Shown in pieces: positions 17,653 through 26,022 of a DNA stretch of 64,000 bases (positions within the stretch are counted from its first letter, which is position 1; each line of letters begins with the position of its first letter). The position numbers and the translations under genes were made by a program. The notes under the pieces were generated by a model. The model saw nothing but the letters and a program-made list of their open reading frames with translations, was not told the origin of the DNA and searched no databases. The DNA is from Roseiarcus sp963749715 (GTDB lineage Bacteria; Pseudomonadota; Alphaproteobacteria; Rhizobiales; Beijerinckiaceae). The stretch covers positions 558,001 through 622,000 of the forward strand of contig CAVVNR010000008.1 in NCBI GenBank assembly GCA_963749715.1. The letters run 5' to 3'.

Positions 17653-18261
17653 TTACCTCGCGGCGACCGCGATCGCGACGCCCGCCATCATCCCGCCGGC
17701 GGCGCGATGCACGAACCGCATCGCCCTGGTCGAGCGCAAGAATGCGCGCGCCCGGTTGGCGGCGAGGGCGTAAAGAGCGAGCGTCGAGAAAATCACGACT
17801 GCCGAAACGGCGGCAAGTTCCGCGAACGCGACCGGGGTCAGCGCCCTCACATCGATGACCAGCGGCATGATCGAGAGGAAGAAGACCATCACCTTCGGAT
17901 TGCCGAGGGTCAGCGACAGCGAGCCGAGAAAGGCGCGCCAACCGGCGGATTCCGTAGGCGCCGACGCCTCCACGACAGCGGGCGCGGTCGCCATTCTCCA
18001 CGCGAGATAAAGCAGATAGGCGGCGCCGGCGAATTTAATGACGACGAACGCGCCCGCGAAGGCCTTGGCGACGACGGCAAGTCCGGTCGCAGCCAGCATG
18101 AGCCAGATCAGGTCGCCGACAAAGTAGCCCGCGATGAACGGGGCCACGCCCATTAGGCCCTGGCCGAGCACGCGGGCGACAAGCGCCGCGACGCCCGGAC
18201 CCGGCGTCGCCACCGCAGCGAAATAGACCGCGGCGAACAGGAGGAGTGAAGACAGCGTCAC
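17653..18261 (-). CDS. LysE-family amino-acid/metabolite exporter
   Basis: A 202-residue membrane protein with about six helices and the RhtB/LysE signature TPGPGVAALVARVLGQG near the N-terminus, followed by IKFAGAAYLLYLAWRM. Family members export amino acids or derivatives such as homoserine and lysine across the inner membrane. Its ATG overlaps the stop of the TerC gene by four bases, and the KDG-kinase-like gene follows three bases later. The substrate is not inferable. Confidence 0.88.
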   Translation of the reverse strand: MTLSSLLLFAAVYFAAVATPGPGVAALVARVLGQGLMGVAPFIAGYFVGDLIWLMLAATGLAVVAKAFAGAFVVIKFAGAAYLLYLAWRMATAPAVVEASAPTESAGWRAFLGSLSLTLGNPKVMVFFLSIMPLVIDVRALTPVAFAELAAVSAVVIFSTLALYALAANRARAFLRSTRAMRFVHRAAGGMMAGVAIAVAAR

Positions 18262-18992
18262 CTCGCCCGCCTGACCTTGCGCCTGGCCAGGGCGTTGAGC
18301 CCTTCGACCAGGGACGAAAAGAACATAGCCGCGTAAACATAGCCCCTTTCGATGTGAAAGCCGAATCCGTCGGCGATCAGCGTCATGCCGATCATGAGCA
18401 GGAAGCTCAGCGCCAGCATCAGCACCGTCGGATTGCGGTGGATGAACGCCGCGAGCGGCCCGGACGCGGCGATCATCACCCCGACTGCGGCGACGACGGC
18501 GGTTACCATGATCGGAAAATGCTCGGTCATCCCGACCGCGGTGATGATGCTATCGATCGAAAACACGATATCGATTATGGTGATCTGGACCAAGCCGGCG
18601 CCGAGGGCGAGCGGAGAGGCTTGCCTTTCAGCGCCGCCGTCGTCGTCGGGATCGACCCGGTGATGGATTTCCGTCGTCGCCTTCCAGACCAGGAACAGGC
18701 CCCCCGCCAGCAGCAGCAGGTCGCGCACGGAGAATGCGTGCCCGAACGCTGCCGCCACTGGCGCCGTTAGCCGCACGACCCACGACGCCGAGGCGAGAAG
18801 CGCGAGCCGGAACACCAGCGCCAGCGACAAGCCAAGCTTGCGCGCCAACCCCCGCCGGCGTTCGTCGATGCGGTTCGACAGGATGGCGATGAACACCAGA
18901 TTGTCGAGGCCGAGCACGACCTCCATGGCGATCAGCGTCGCCAGCGCCGCCCACGCGCTAGGATCGGCAGCCAGCCGAAGAGGATTGTCCAT
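18258..18992 (-). CDS. TerC-family integral membrane protein
   Basis: A 244-residue protein with about seven helices and the TerC signatures MEVVLGLDNLVFIAILSNR (the acidic residue and the asparagine lie in the conserved membrane motif) and IIDIVFSIDSIITAVGM. TerC proteins are implicated in manganese or calcium efflux and in loading metalloproteins during export, and in tellurite resistance clusters. This is the first gene of a run with the LysE exporter and the KDG-kinase-like gene. A second, more distant TerC paralogue lies at 61440-62402. Confidence 0.9.
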   Translation of the reverse strand: MDNPLRLAADPSAWAALATLIAMEVVLGLDNLVFIAILSNRIDERRRGLARKLGLSLALVFRLALLASASWVVRLTAPVAAAFGHAFSVRDLLLLAGGLFLVWKATTEIHHRVDPDDDGGAERQASPLALGAGLVQITIIDIVFSIDSIITAVGMTEHFPIMVTAVVAAVGVMIAASGPLAAFIHRNPTVLMLALSFLLMIGMTLIADGFGFHIERGYVYAAMFFSSLVEGLNALARRKVRRAR

Positions 18993-19573
18993 GCGCCGCT
19001 CCGCCGCGTCGATAGAAGCGCCGTGCGCCTGAGGCTCGGCGACGGGTCACTCTACGGTGCTGACCTCCGCCATTCCAGGCGCGGTGGATCGCTGCTCTGA
19101 GAACTTGGCGCGCAGGCCGGCCCTCGGATTGGCCGTCTGGAGTTGCTGGAAGCCGTTCGCAATGCCCGCGTACACGTTCGAAACGATCCCGCCGGCGTAG
19201 AGGCTCAGCAGGTATCAGGGCCAGATCGACGGCGACTCGCATCTCTTCGGCGGCGCGCGCTTGCTAGGCGACCGTCGTTGCATGCGCCTGCGGATGGAAA
19301 ACAACAGCCGGTTGGTGTTCGACGCCGGACGAGACGCCGGAGATCGACACCCACGCCGGATCGACCCGGATACCGCCGAGCCGCCTCGCCGCCAAAGGCG
19401 CCTGCGCCGACAACCGCCGGCCGCAGCGCGAAACGATGGGCGGGGCGGACCGAGGTCCTCCGGCGACAGACGCCCCGCCATATTCCGCGCTCGACCGCGC
19501 CGTGCAAACCACGCGCCGGGTTTGATCGTCTACGCCAGCCTGGCGCGCCCTTTTCTGAGCGCGCGAGCCCGTC
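18993..19573. other. Region without an intact gene between the TerC and Flp pilin genes
   Basis: About 580 bases. The minus strand shows short protein-like stretches in different frames (listed separately as a remnant, 19047-19260). The plus strand shows only arginine-rich antisense frames. No RNA gene or terminator was recognised. Confidence 0.6.
19047..19260 (-). pseudogene. Frameshifted remnant of an unidentified gene
   Basis: The frame ending at 19047 encodes LLSLYAGGIVSNVYAGIANG and continues with protein-like composition to AEVSTVE and a stop. Upstream, a different frame reads QARAAEEMRVAVDLALI. A TAG and a TGA interrupt the two frames, and a one-base change near 19205-19215 would join them. 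The composition looks like real coding sequence, but no family could be assigned. It lies just downstream of the Flp pilin gene, which may or may not be relevant. Confidence 0.35.
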
Positions 19574-19735
19574 CTACTTGAGGGCGCCGCCCACTTCAGT
19601 GAACACCGTGCTCACCTGGGTGCCGACATATTGGACGGCGACGATGATGAAGACTGCGATCAAACTGGCGATCAGCGCATATTCGATCGCCGTCACGCCA
19701 GATTCATCGCTGAGGAAGTTTTGAACTCGAGTCAT
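19574..19735 (-). CDS. Flp-family type IVb pilin
   Basis: A 53-residue prepilin, MTRVQNFLSDESGVTAIEYA at its start. It has a short basic leader, the processing site G-V-T-A-I-E-Y with the conserved glutamate and tyrosine of Flp pilins, and one hydrophobic helix (ALIASLIAVFIIVAV). A prepilin peptidase such as TadV/CpaA would cut after the glycine and the Tad machinery would assemble it. No tad/cpa genes lie in this window, so this is an orphan pilin. The 95-residue in-frame extension upstream lacks pilin features. Confidence 0.9.
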   Translation of the reverse strand: MTRVQNFLSDESGVTAIEYALIASLIAVFIIVAVQYVGTQVSTVFTEVGGALK

Positions 19736-19857
19736 CGGATTCTCCACGCGTTCGACGGGGCCTGCATTCAAGTCGCAAGATCCCGCTCCAAAAGGAGAAT
19801 CCCAGTGAGCGATTACCGAACCCTCGATTGGACCGGTAAAAATTCTCGGGATTGCCG

Positions 19858-20532
19858 TCACGAACGCGTGATTGCATTTTTATGATGAATTTGGCTGGCG
19901 TCGCTGGCGCTTGCGTCGCCGCGCGCGCTCGCCGCCTTGACCGCCTCCTCGACCTGGCCAAGCCGCTCCTTGCCGAAGAACATCTCGTCGCCGACGAAAA
20001 AGGTCGGGGCGCCGAACACGCCGCGCGCGACCGCGCCTGCGGTGTTGTCGGCGAGCTTCCGCTTAACCGGCTCGGTCTCAGCCGCCGTAAGTAGGCTCGG
20101 CAAGTCGAGGCCCGCGGCGTCGATGCGGCGCGCGAGCGTCTCCCTGTCGTCGAGCTTGAGGCCTTCCTCCCACATGCCCTCGAGACCCATCTCGAGGTAG
20201 GTCGCCTCCAAGCCCGCCTCTCCGGCGGCCACGAACCCACGCATCAGCATCAGCGTGTTGACGGGAAAATGCGGGTTGAAGCGGAACTTCTCGAGCCGAT
20301 GCGTAACGATGAAACGGCGCACCTCAAGCATTTCGTACTCGAATTTACCCTTGATAGGCGTGAACGCGATGGTTGGCGGCCTATTGCCGGTCGCCTTGAA
20401 GATGCCGCCGAGCAGGCAGGGGTTCACGACCAGCCGCGCGCCTGTCCGCTCGAGGATCGGCGGCAGCGCGCGGTAGGCGAGATAGGCGTTTGGGCTGCCG
20501 AAATCGAAGATGAACTCGATCGTCGCGCTCAT
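19858..20532 (-). CDS. 2-hydroxychromene-2-carboxylate isomerase / DsbA-family protein
   Basis: A 224-residue member of the kappa-GST/DsbA-like group. The N-terminal IEFIFDFGSPNAYLAYRALP has the serine-proline pair that replaces the CxxC of thiol oxidoreductases and positions glutathione in HCCA isomerase. The C-terminal GVFGAPTFFVGDEMFFGKERL is the hallmark distal motif. Characterised members isomerise 2-hydroxychromene-2-carboxylate in naphthalene degradation. Here no aromatic-degradation genes are nearby, so the substrate is open. Its ATG overlaps the SDR stop (TGATG), implying coupled translation. Confidence 0.87.
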   Translation of the reverse strand: MSATIEFIFDFGSPNAYLAYRALPPILERTGARLVVNPCLLGGIFKATGNRPPTIAFTPIKGKFEYEMLEVRRFIVTHRLEKFRFNPHFPVNTLMLMRGFVAAGEAGLEATYLEMGLEGMWEEGLKLDDRETLARRIDAAGLDLPSLLTAAETEPVKRKLADNTAGAVARGVFGAPTFFVGDEMFFGKERLGQVEEAVKAASARGDASASDASQIHHKNAITRS

Positions 20533-21278
20533 CACCACGTCTCCTTCCACGGCCGCAAATCCATTTCGAAGGTCCAGGCGCCGCGCTTCTGGCTATGCAG
20601 CCAGACGTAGTTCCGGGCGATCTCGTCGGGGGCCAAAATCTCCTCGCGCGCCAGTCGCTCGGCGGCGTCCGGCAAGAGGCCGCGGATGAAGGCGCCGTCG
20701 ATCGCGCCATCGATGACGACATGAGCGACATGCACGCCCTTCGGCCCCAGTTCGCGCGCCAGGCTCTGCGCCAGCGCCCGGAGCGCGTGCTTCGCGCCGG
20801 CGAAGGCGGAAAAGCCCGCTCCGCCGCGAAGGCTCGCGGTCGCGCCGGTGAACAGGATCGTCCCGCGCCCGCGCGCGATCATCACGCGCGCGGCCTCGCG
20901 GCTCGCCAGGAAACCGGCCAGCGCCGCCATCTCCCAAACCTTGGAATAGACTTGCGTCGTCGTCTCGACGACCGGGAAACGGACGTTCGCGCCAATGTTG
21001 AACACCAGAACCTCGATTGCGCCGATCTCGCGCTCGATTCGGCCGACGAGCGCCGCGACATCGGCTTCGACCCGCGCATCGAGGCCGAACGAATGAGCCT
21101 TGCCGCCTTCGGCGCGGATCGCCTCAGCCAGGGCGTCGATGGCGTCAGTATGGCGGGGCCTTCGCGTCACGCAGACTTGAAGTCCCTCGCGAGCGAAGGC
21201 GCGCGCGATCGACGCGCCGAGCCCGTCGCCGGCGCCGATCACCAGGCAAACGCCGCGCCCCTGTCCGGCCTCGCTCAT
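20532..21278 (-). CDS. Short-chain dehydrogenase/reductase family protein lacking the catalytic tyrosine
   Basis: A 248-residue Rossmann protein with the cofactor loop VIGAGDGLGASIARAFA and FNIGANV in place of NNAG. The active-site block reads SAFAGAK: lysine 163 is present but the expected tyrosine four residues before it is phenylalanine 159. Classical oxidoreductase chemistry would be impaired, so it may bind cofactor without redox activity or use another mechanism. It is the first gene of a two-gene unit with the HCCA-isomerase-like gene, sharing the TGATG overlap. Confidence 0.85.
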   Translation of the reverse strand: MSEAGQGRGVCLVIGAGDGLGASIARAFAREGLQVCVTRRPRHTDAIDALAEAIRAEGGKAHSFGLDARVEADVAALVGRIEREIGAIEVLVFNIGANVRFPVVETTTQVYSKVWEMAALAGFLASREAARVMIARGRGTILFTGATASLRGGAGFSAFAGAKHALRALAQSLARELGPKGVHVAHVVIDGAIDGAFIRGLLPDAAERLAREEILAPDEIARNYVWLHSQKRGAWTFEMDLRPWKETW

Positions 21279-21649
21279 GAGCCGAAACTCGCGACCAGAA
21301 ATACCGGCACGGAGCGGACAATCGTGTACAATTCATTCCTCCGAAAGGCTAAGCGTGACTTCATTTCAACCCCGCACGTCAGCCGAAGCGGGCGCTGCGA
21401 GGTGAGCACTTTGACCCGACGGCGTAAATTACGCCAACCCTACCCAGGTCATCCAAGCCCATCCAAATAGCAACGCATGGATTTGCTTGGTCTTATTCGT
21501 CCGAATCGAGACTTTTCAATCGGCTACAGCGGAAACCCCTCTTTTCATTTCCTGCGGCCGGGGGATCTTCAAGACGCGGGGGGATCGATCCGGCCAATGG
21601 GCAGAGGTATAACACGGTTTTCTGATTTTCGCAAACAAATTGCAGCGCG
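21279..21649. other. Intergenic region without recognisable features
   Basis: About 370 bases between the SDR start and the end of the ether-lipid fusion gene, both on the minus strand. It is moderately AT-richer than the flanks. A 74-codon plus-strand frame (21477-21701) has no ribosome site and no recognisable similarity. It should hold the promoter for the SDR unit. Confidence 0.5.
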
Positions 21650-23380
21650 TTACCCTCTCGGGTCCGCCTCGCACCGGGCTACGGCATCAGACATGCGGTA
21701 AGGCCCGCGCGGCAGCACAAAGAGCGCGATCAGCCCTTGCGCGAGATAATAGGTCGGCAGCGTCCATTGATCCGCGGGCCAACCGACATCGCCGAACTTC
21801 GAGAGCGCAATCGTCATGTCGGACAGCATGAAAGCGAGCGCGCCAGCCGCGACCAGAACGGCGGCGGCGTCGCGAAGCACGATCGCACGCCCCGCCGCCT
21901 GCCCAGCCATCAGCGCGATCACGCCGACATAGACCGCGACCGGCGCCTTCAGGTCGGGGCCGACGCCCGGCCAAATAAAGACAAGGACGGGGGCCGCGAA
22001 CGCCGCAACTGCCGCCAGCGCCGGGCGCGAGGGCAGAAAGCCGACGCCGCGGGAAAAGGCGGCGACGTAGAAGCCATGCGCCGTGAGGAAGGCGACTAGG
22101 CCCGGCAGAAACAGCGAAGGGCGCAGGAGCAGCGCATCGCCGATGAGCGACGCCGCGAGCGCCGCGAGGACCAGACGCTTGACGTCTTTCGGCCCTTCGC
22201 GCGGCGCCAGCGCCAGGATCAAGAGCGCCATCGCCGAAGGCTTCATGACGCCTTGCACGAGCGGCCAGTCGAGCGCGTAGGCTGCGCATGCCGACGCGGC
22301 GGCGAAGACATAAAGCGTTTCGCAAACCGAGATGCGCCCATCGAGCAGCGAGCCGATCGCCCAGAGCGCCGCGGCAAGCGCGACAAATATGCCGAAGGCG
22401 TTGGCGACCGGAAGCTGCGGGCCGGTAACGAGGAACGCCGCGGTCGCGCCGATCATGGCGACGAGCGCCGCGAGGGCGAGGATCGACGCTGCGCGGCTTG
22501 CCGGCGGATCGTAGAGGCGCATCGCCATCGGGTCGTACCGCTGCGGCGGCCCAGGCGGCCGCAGATTGGCCGGGAGCCAGCCTGGAGGCTCAAACCAGAC
22601 GCGGATCTTGTCGCGCCAGTCGGTCGCACGCCGGCAAAGGTCGAGCATGGTCCCGTAATAGGCGAGGTTGGCGGAGATCGGATCGAACGCGCCAAGGCCG
22701 CCCCTGACGCCAAAGACCGGCGGCTCGACCTCGTCCTCGTAGGTGCCGAACAGGCGATCCCACAGGATGAGGATGCCGCCGTAGTTCTTGTCGAGATATT
22801 GGTCGTTGACGCCGTGATGCACGCGGTGGTTCGAGGGCGAGGCGAAGATGCGGTCGAACCAGCCGAGCTTGCCGATAAGCTCGGTATGAATCCAGAACTG
22901 ATAAAGAAGATCGATCAGTCCGACCGCGACGAACACTACAAGTGGAACGCCAGCGATCGCCATCGGCAGATAGAAAATCCACCCGAGCAGGACCCCCGAG
23001 CTCGGCTGTCTCAGCGCGGTCGAGAGATTGAAGGCCTCGCTTTGGTGATGGACGACGTGGGCCGCCCAAAAGATGCCGACCTCATGGTCGATGCGGTGGT
23101 TCCAATAATAGAAGAAATCGTAGGCGATGAGCGCCCCGACCCAAACGCGCCAGTCGCCCGGGCTGAGCGAAAAGAGCGCAAAGCGATCGTAGACGAGCAC
23201 ATACACGCCGACGCTCAAAGCCAGCATGAATATGCCTGAGATTTGACTCAGGATTCCGGCGGTCAGCGAACCGATTGCGTCATTGAGCCGATAGACGTTG
23301 CGCCCAAGCGCCAGTCCGATCCCGAATTCCGCCGCCATAAGTGCTACGAAAACCGGAATGGCGTAGACGATGACGTTCAC
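21650..23380 (-). CDS. Alkylglycerol monooxygenase-like sterol desaturase domain fused to a YhhN/TMEM86 lysoplasmalogenase domain
   Basis: A 576-residue membrane protein. Residues 1-290 match the fatty-acid-hydroxylase superfamily with its di-iron histidines: HRIDH (95-99), HVVHH (108-112), IHTE (165) and HRVHH (185-189). The intervening NLSTALRQPSSG, LLYQFWIHTE and DKNYGGILILWDRLFGT track alkylglycerol monooxygenase (AGMO), which oxidatively cleaves glyceryl ethers using tetrahydrobiopterin. Residues about 300-565 form seven to eight hydrophobic helices with the YhhN (lysoplasmalogenase) features IGDALLL and MLSDMTIALSKF. YhhN proteins hydrolyse vinyl-ether lysolipids. The fusion thus joins two ether-lipid-cleaving families in one polypeptide. 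Domain assignments are strong; the joint function is inference. Confidence 0.88.
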   Translation of the reverse strand: MNVIVYAIPVFVALMAAEFGIGLALGRNVYRLNDAIGSLTAGILSQISGIFMLALSVGVYVLVYDRFALFSLSPGDWRVWVGALIAYDFFYYWNHRIDHEVGIFWAAHVVHHQSEAFNLSTALRQPSSGVLLGWIFYLPMAIAGVPLVVFVAVGLIDLLYQFWIHTELIGKLGWFDRIFASPSNHRVHHGVNDQYLDKNYGGILILWDRLFGTYEDEVEPPVFGVRGGLGAFDPISANLAYYGTMLDLCRRATDWRDKIRVWFEPPGWLPANLRPPGPPQRYDPMAMRLYDPPASRAASILALAALVAMIGATAAFLVTGPQLPVANAFGIFVALAAALWAIGSLLDGRISVCETLYVFAAASACAAYALDWPLVQGVMKPSAMALLILALAPREGPKDVKRLVLAALAASLIGDALLLRPSLFLPGLVAFLTAHGFYVAAFSRGVGFLPSRPALAAVAAFAAPVLVFIWPGVGPDLKAPVAVYVGVIALMAGQAAGRAIVLRDAAAVLVAAGALAFMLSDMTIALSKFGDVGWPADQWTLPTYYLAQGLIALFVLPRGPYRMSDAVARCEADPRG

Positions 23381-23411
23381 GTTTCCTCCCGCGGCGCCGC
23401 CGGCCGGCCCG

Positions 23412-24659
23412 TCATATCAGCGCCTGCACGCCGCCGAAAATGCCGACAGCCGACACTAGCGCTGAAACGGCGACGATCAACCCGAGATACCAGCCGCCAG
23501 GCCGGTACGGCTCGGGCAAGGCTTTGATCGCCAGCGCCACCAGGAAGCCGATCACGAGCGGCATCAGGAAGGCGTTGAGGACCTGTGCGGCGATGTTAAG
23601 CCAGACGAGGCTCGAGGCGAGCCAGACGACGGCGCAGGAGCCGATCACGCATGCGGCGTAGACGGCATAGAACCATCCCGCTTCGAACGGCTTGTATTCG
23701 AGCGACCGGCGGTACCCTGCGACCTCGCCCACGCCCCAGGCGAGCGCCAGCGAGGAGACGATCGCCGCGACCAGCGAGGCGCCGAGCACGCCGGCGCCGA
23801 ACACCATTCGTCCGGCGCTCTCGCCCAGGACGGGCGTCAGCGCGCCGCTGATTTGGCCTACGCTCGTGAGGCTAGCGCTCGGCGACCCGGTGGCGAAGGC
23901 GGCCGCGGCGGCGACCAGCACCGCGCCGGTAAGGCACTGGGTCAGGATCGCTCCGACGCCCGTGTCCCACCGCGCATGGACGAGATCGCCAGGTTGCAGC
24001 CTTTTGTCCACGGTGGCCGACTGCTGGTAGAAGATCATCCATGGGTTGAAGGTCGCGCCGATGACGGCCGCAACCAAGAGCTGGAAGCTGCTATCGCGGA
24101 TGGGGAGGTCGACCGCATCCCTCGCCAGCGCCGCAAGGCCGGGGTGAGCCCGCCAGGCGACGACGAAAAACGCAAGCTCGAAGAGGCCGATCAGGAGCGC
24201 CGCGCGCTCGACCCGCTTGTAGGAGCCGCTGGCGACGATGATGAGCAACGTCGCCGCGGCCAGCGGGAGGGTCAGGCTGCGCGAGAGGCCAAACAGCTCG
24301 CCGACGCCCGCGACGCCGGTGAACTCGGTTATCAGCGACCCCACGACCGCCGCCGCGAGGCCGAGAGTCGAAACACAGGCCCAGCCAAGGCCAAACCGTT
24401 CGCGGATGAGTTCGCCGTGGCCGCGCCCGGTGTAGAGCCCAAGCCGGGCAGTCAGTTCCTGGACCATGTACAGCATCGGAATCAGCGCCAGCACCAGCGG
24501 CAGCAGACGATAGCCCCACTGCGCGCCGGCCTGGGCGGCGGTCACGACATTGCCGGCGTCGGTGTCGGCCAGCATGACGAGGAGGCCCGGCCCCCAGATC
24601 GCGATTGAACGAGCAAAAGAGGCAGCGCGGACGTTGCTCGACTGCGCTTCAGCCTTCAT
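23412..24659 (-). CDS. Divergent NRAMP-family divalent cation transporter
   Basis: A 415-residue protein with about eleven helices and the NRAMP fold. The start MKAEAQSSNV is chosen because upstream in-frame sequence lacks similarity. Helix 1 reads LADTDAGNVVTAAQAGAQWG where canonical members have DPGN, and helix 6 reads GATFNPWMIFYQQS where canonical members have GATVMPHNLYLHS. The metal-coordinating methionine is therefore asparagine and the following histidine is tryptophan. Loss of this methionine characterises NRAMP-related magnesium transporters, so Mg or another hard cation is more likely than Mn/Fe; that is inference. It is divergent from the slipin gene across a 397-base spacer. Confidence 0.85.
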   Translation of the reverse strand: MKAEAQSSNVRAASFARSIAIWGPGLLVMLADTDAGNVVTAAQAGAQWGYRLLPLVLALIPMLYMVQELTARLGLYTGRGHGELIRERFGLGWACVSTLGLAAAVVGSLITEFTGVAGVGELFGLSRSLTLPLAAATLLIIVASGSYKRVERAALLIGLFELAFFVVAWRAHPGLAALARDAVDLPIRDSSFQLLVAAVIGATFNPWMIFYQQSATVDKRLQPGDLVHARWDTGVGAILTQCLTGAVLVAAAAAFATGSPSASLTSVGQISGALTPVLGESAGRMVFGAGVLGASLVAAIVSSLALAWGVGEVAGYRRSLEYKPFEAGWFYAVYAACVIGSCAVVWLASSLVWLNIAAQVLNAFLMPLVIGFLVALAIKALPEPYRPGGWYLGLIVAVSALVSAVGIFGGVQALI

Positions 24660-25056
24660 CGTGCGGCTTTCCGTAGCGATCGTCGATTGACGCGGCCGGA
24701 AGGCTCCAGCGGAGCCGATCCGCGCCGAGGATTCGGCGCCCGACCGCGGTCGCTCCACCCGATGCGACGCCGTCGGCTGGACTATCGGAACGGGGAAACG
24801 AAAGTCAATTCGAGCCGAGTTCGCGCGCCCCCCGACGCGCAGCGGTTGCGACGCGTCCGAAGAGCGAATCCGAATGAGAGAGTGAGCTTCCAGACGTTTG
24901 ACTGATTCCGCCGCGGGCGCCGTATTGCTTTTTTCGGCGCCTATCGGGGCCAAGAGGTCTGGCGCCAAATCGAAATGCGCCCCACATATCGGGTGGAAGA
25001 CAGCGCGCCGCCGAACTGGCGCGCTATGGGCGGGGCTGAATTGAAGGAGGCTTCGC
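24660..25056. other. Divergent promoter region between the NRAMP-like and slipin genes
   Basis: About 400 bases separating two outward-facing genes, so it should carry both promoters. A GAAGGAGG ribosome site precedes the slipin start. No metal-responsive riboswitch fold or clear operator could be recognised by eye. Confidence 0.45.
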
Positions 25057-26022
25057 ATGCCACAGCGAAATGCGCTTCCGGGGCTGATCTTCGTCCTCAT
25101 CTTCGCCGCCGGCCTCCTTCTGGCCTATTCGATGTTCAGTCCGGAGAGTCCGGGCGCCGGCCTCACGGTCGCGATCGTGAGCTTCCTCGTCGCCTCGATC
25201 GTCGCCAATGCGGTCAAGGTCGCCAATCAGTGGGAACGGGTGGTCGTCCTTCGGCTCGGACGGTTCCACAGGCTCGCCGGACCGGGACTTTTCTTCATCA
25301 TCCCGATCCTCGACACGGTCGCCTACCGGATCGACATTCGCGTCATCACCGCCACGTTCAAAGCGGAAAAGACGATGACCCGCGACACCGTGCCGGTCGA
25401 CGTCGACGCGGTCCTGTTCTGGAAGGTGGTCGATCCCAAGATGGCGGCGCTCGACGTCGCCGATTATGTCTCGGCGATCAACTGGGCGGCGCAGACTGCG
25501 CTGCGCGACGTGATCGGCAAGACCATGCTCGCCGACATGCTCGAGGGACGCGAGAAATTGAGCGCCGAATTGCAGCGCATCATCGACGCGCGCACCGAGC
25601 CCTGGGGGGTCAACGTCATCTCGGTCGAGGTCAAGGACGTGCAGATCCCCGCCGCCCTCCAGGATGCGATGTCGATGCAGGCCCAGGCCGAGCGCGAGCG
25701 GCAGGCGCGCGTGATCCTGGGCGATTCCGAGCGGCAGGTGGCGGAGAAATTCGGCGAGGCGGCCAAGACCTACGCCGACAACCCGACCGCCTTCCACTTA
25801 AGGGCGATGAACATGCTCTACGAGGGCTTGAAGCGCAGCAACGCCACCATCGTCATCGTGCCCTCGACCGCGGTCGAGACCATGCAGCTCGGCGGCCATG
25901 CCGACGATGGCGACGGTGGCGAGCGCCATCGCGCATGCCAAGGCTGCGAACGCAGCGCAAACAAGAGCGCCTGCGGACTGAGAAACGCGCGGTCCGGGCG
26001 GCCTAAAGCGTGCGGCGGTTAG
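25057..26022 (+). CDS. Slipin (SPFH/band 7 family membrane protein), C-terminus apparently frameshifted
   Basis: A 321-codon frame. An N-terminal pair of hydrophobic segments (residues 8-24 and 35-52) is followed by the SPFH domain: ANQWERVVVLRLGRFHRLAG, GPGLFFIIPILDTV, the CAMP-like RDTVPVDVDAVLFWKV, WGVNVISVEVKDVQIP and the oligomerising helix MQAQAERERQARVIL. Slipins organise membrane microdomains and are often paired with an NfeD-type protein, absent here. After MQLGG the frame becomes atypical. One frame over, MATVASAIAHAKAANAAQ runs to a TGA at 25979 and looks like the original tail, so an indel near 25890-25905 is likely. The current frame ends inside the adjacent palindromic element. 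Confidence 0.88.
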   Translation: MPQRNALPGLIFVLIFAAGLLLAYSMFSPESPGAGLTVAIVSFLVASIVANAVKVANQWERVVVLRLGRFHRLAGPGLFFIIPILDTVAYRIDIRVITATFKAEKTMTRDTVPVDVDAVLFWKVVDPKMAALDVADYVSAINWAAQTALRDVIGKTMLADMLEGREKLSAELQRIIDARTEPWGVNVISVEVKDVQIPAALQDAMSMQAQAERERQARVILGDSERQVAEKFGEAAKTYADNPTAFHLRAMNMLYEGLKRSNATIVIVPSTAVETMQLGGHADDGDGGERHRACQGCERSANKSACGLRNARSGRPKACGG

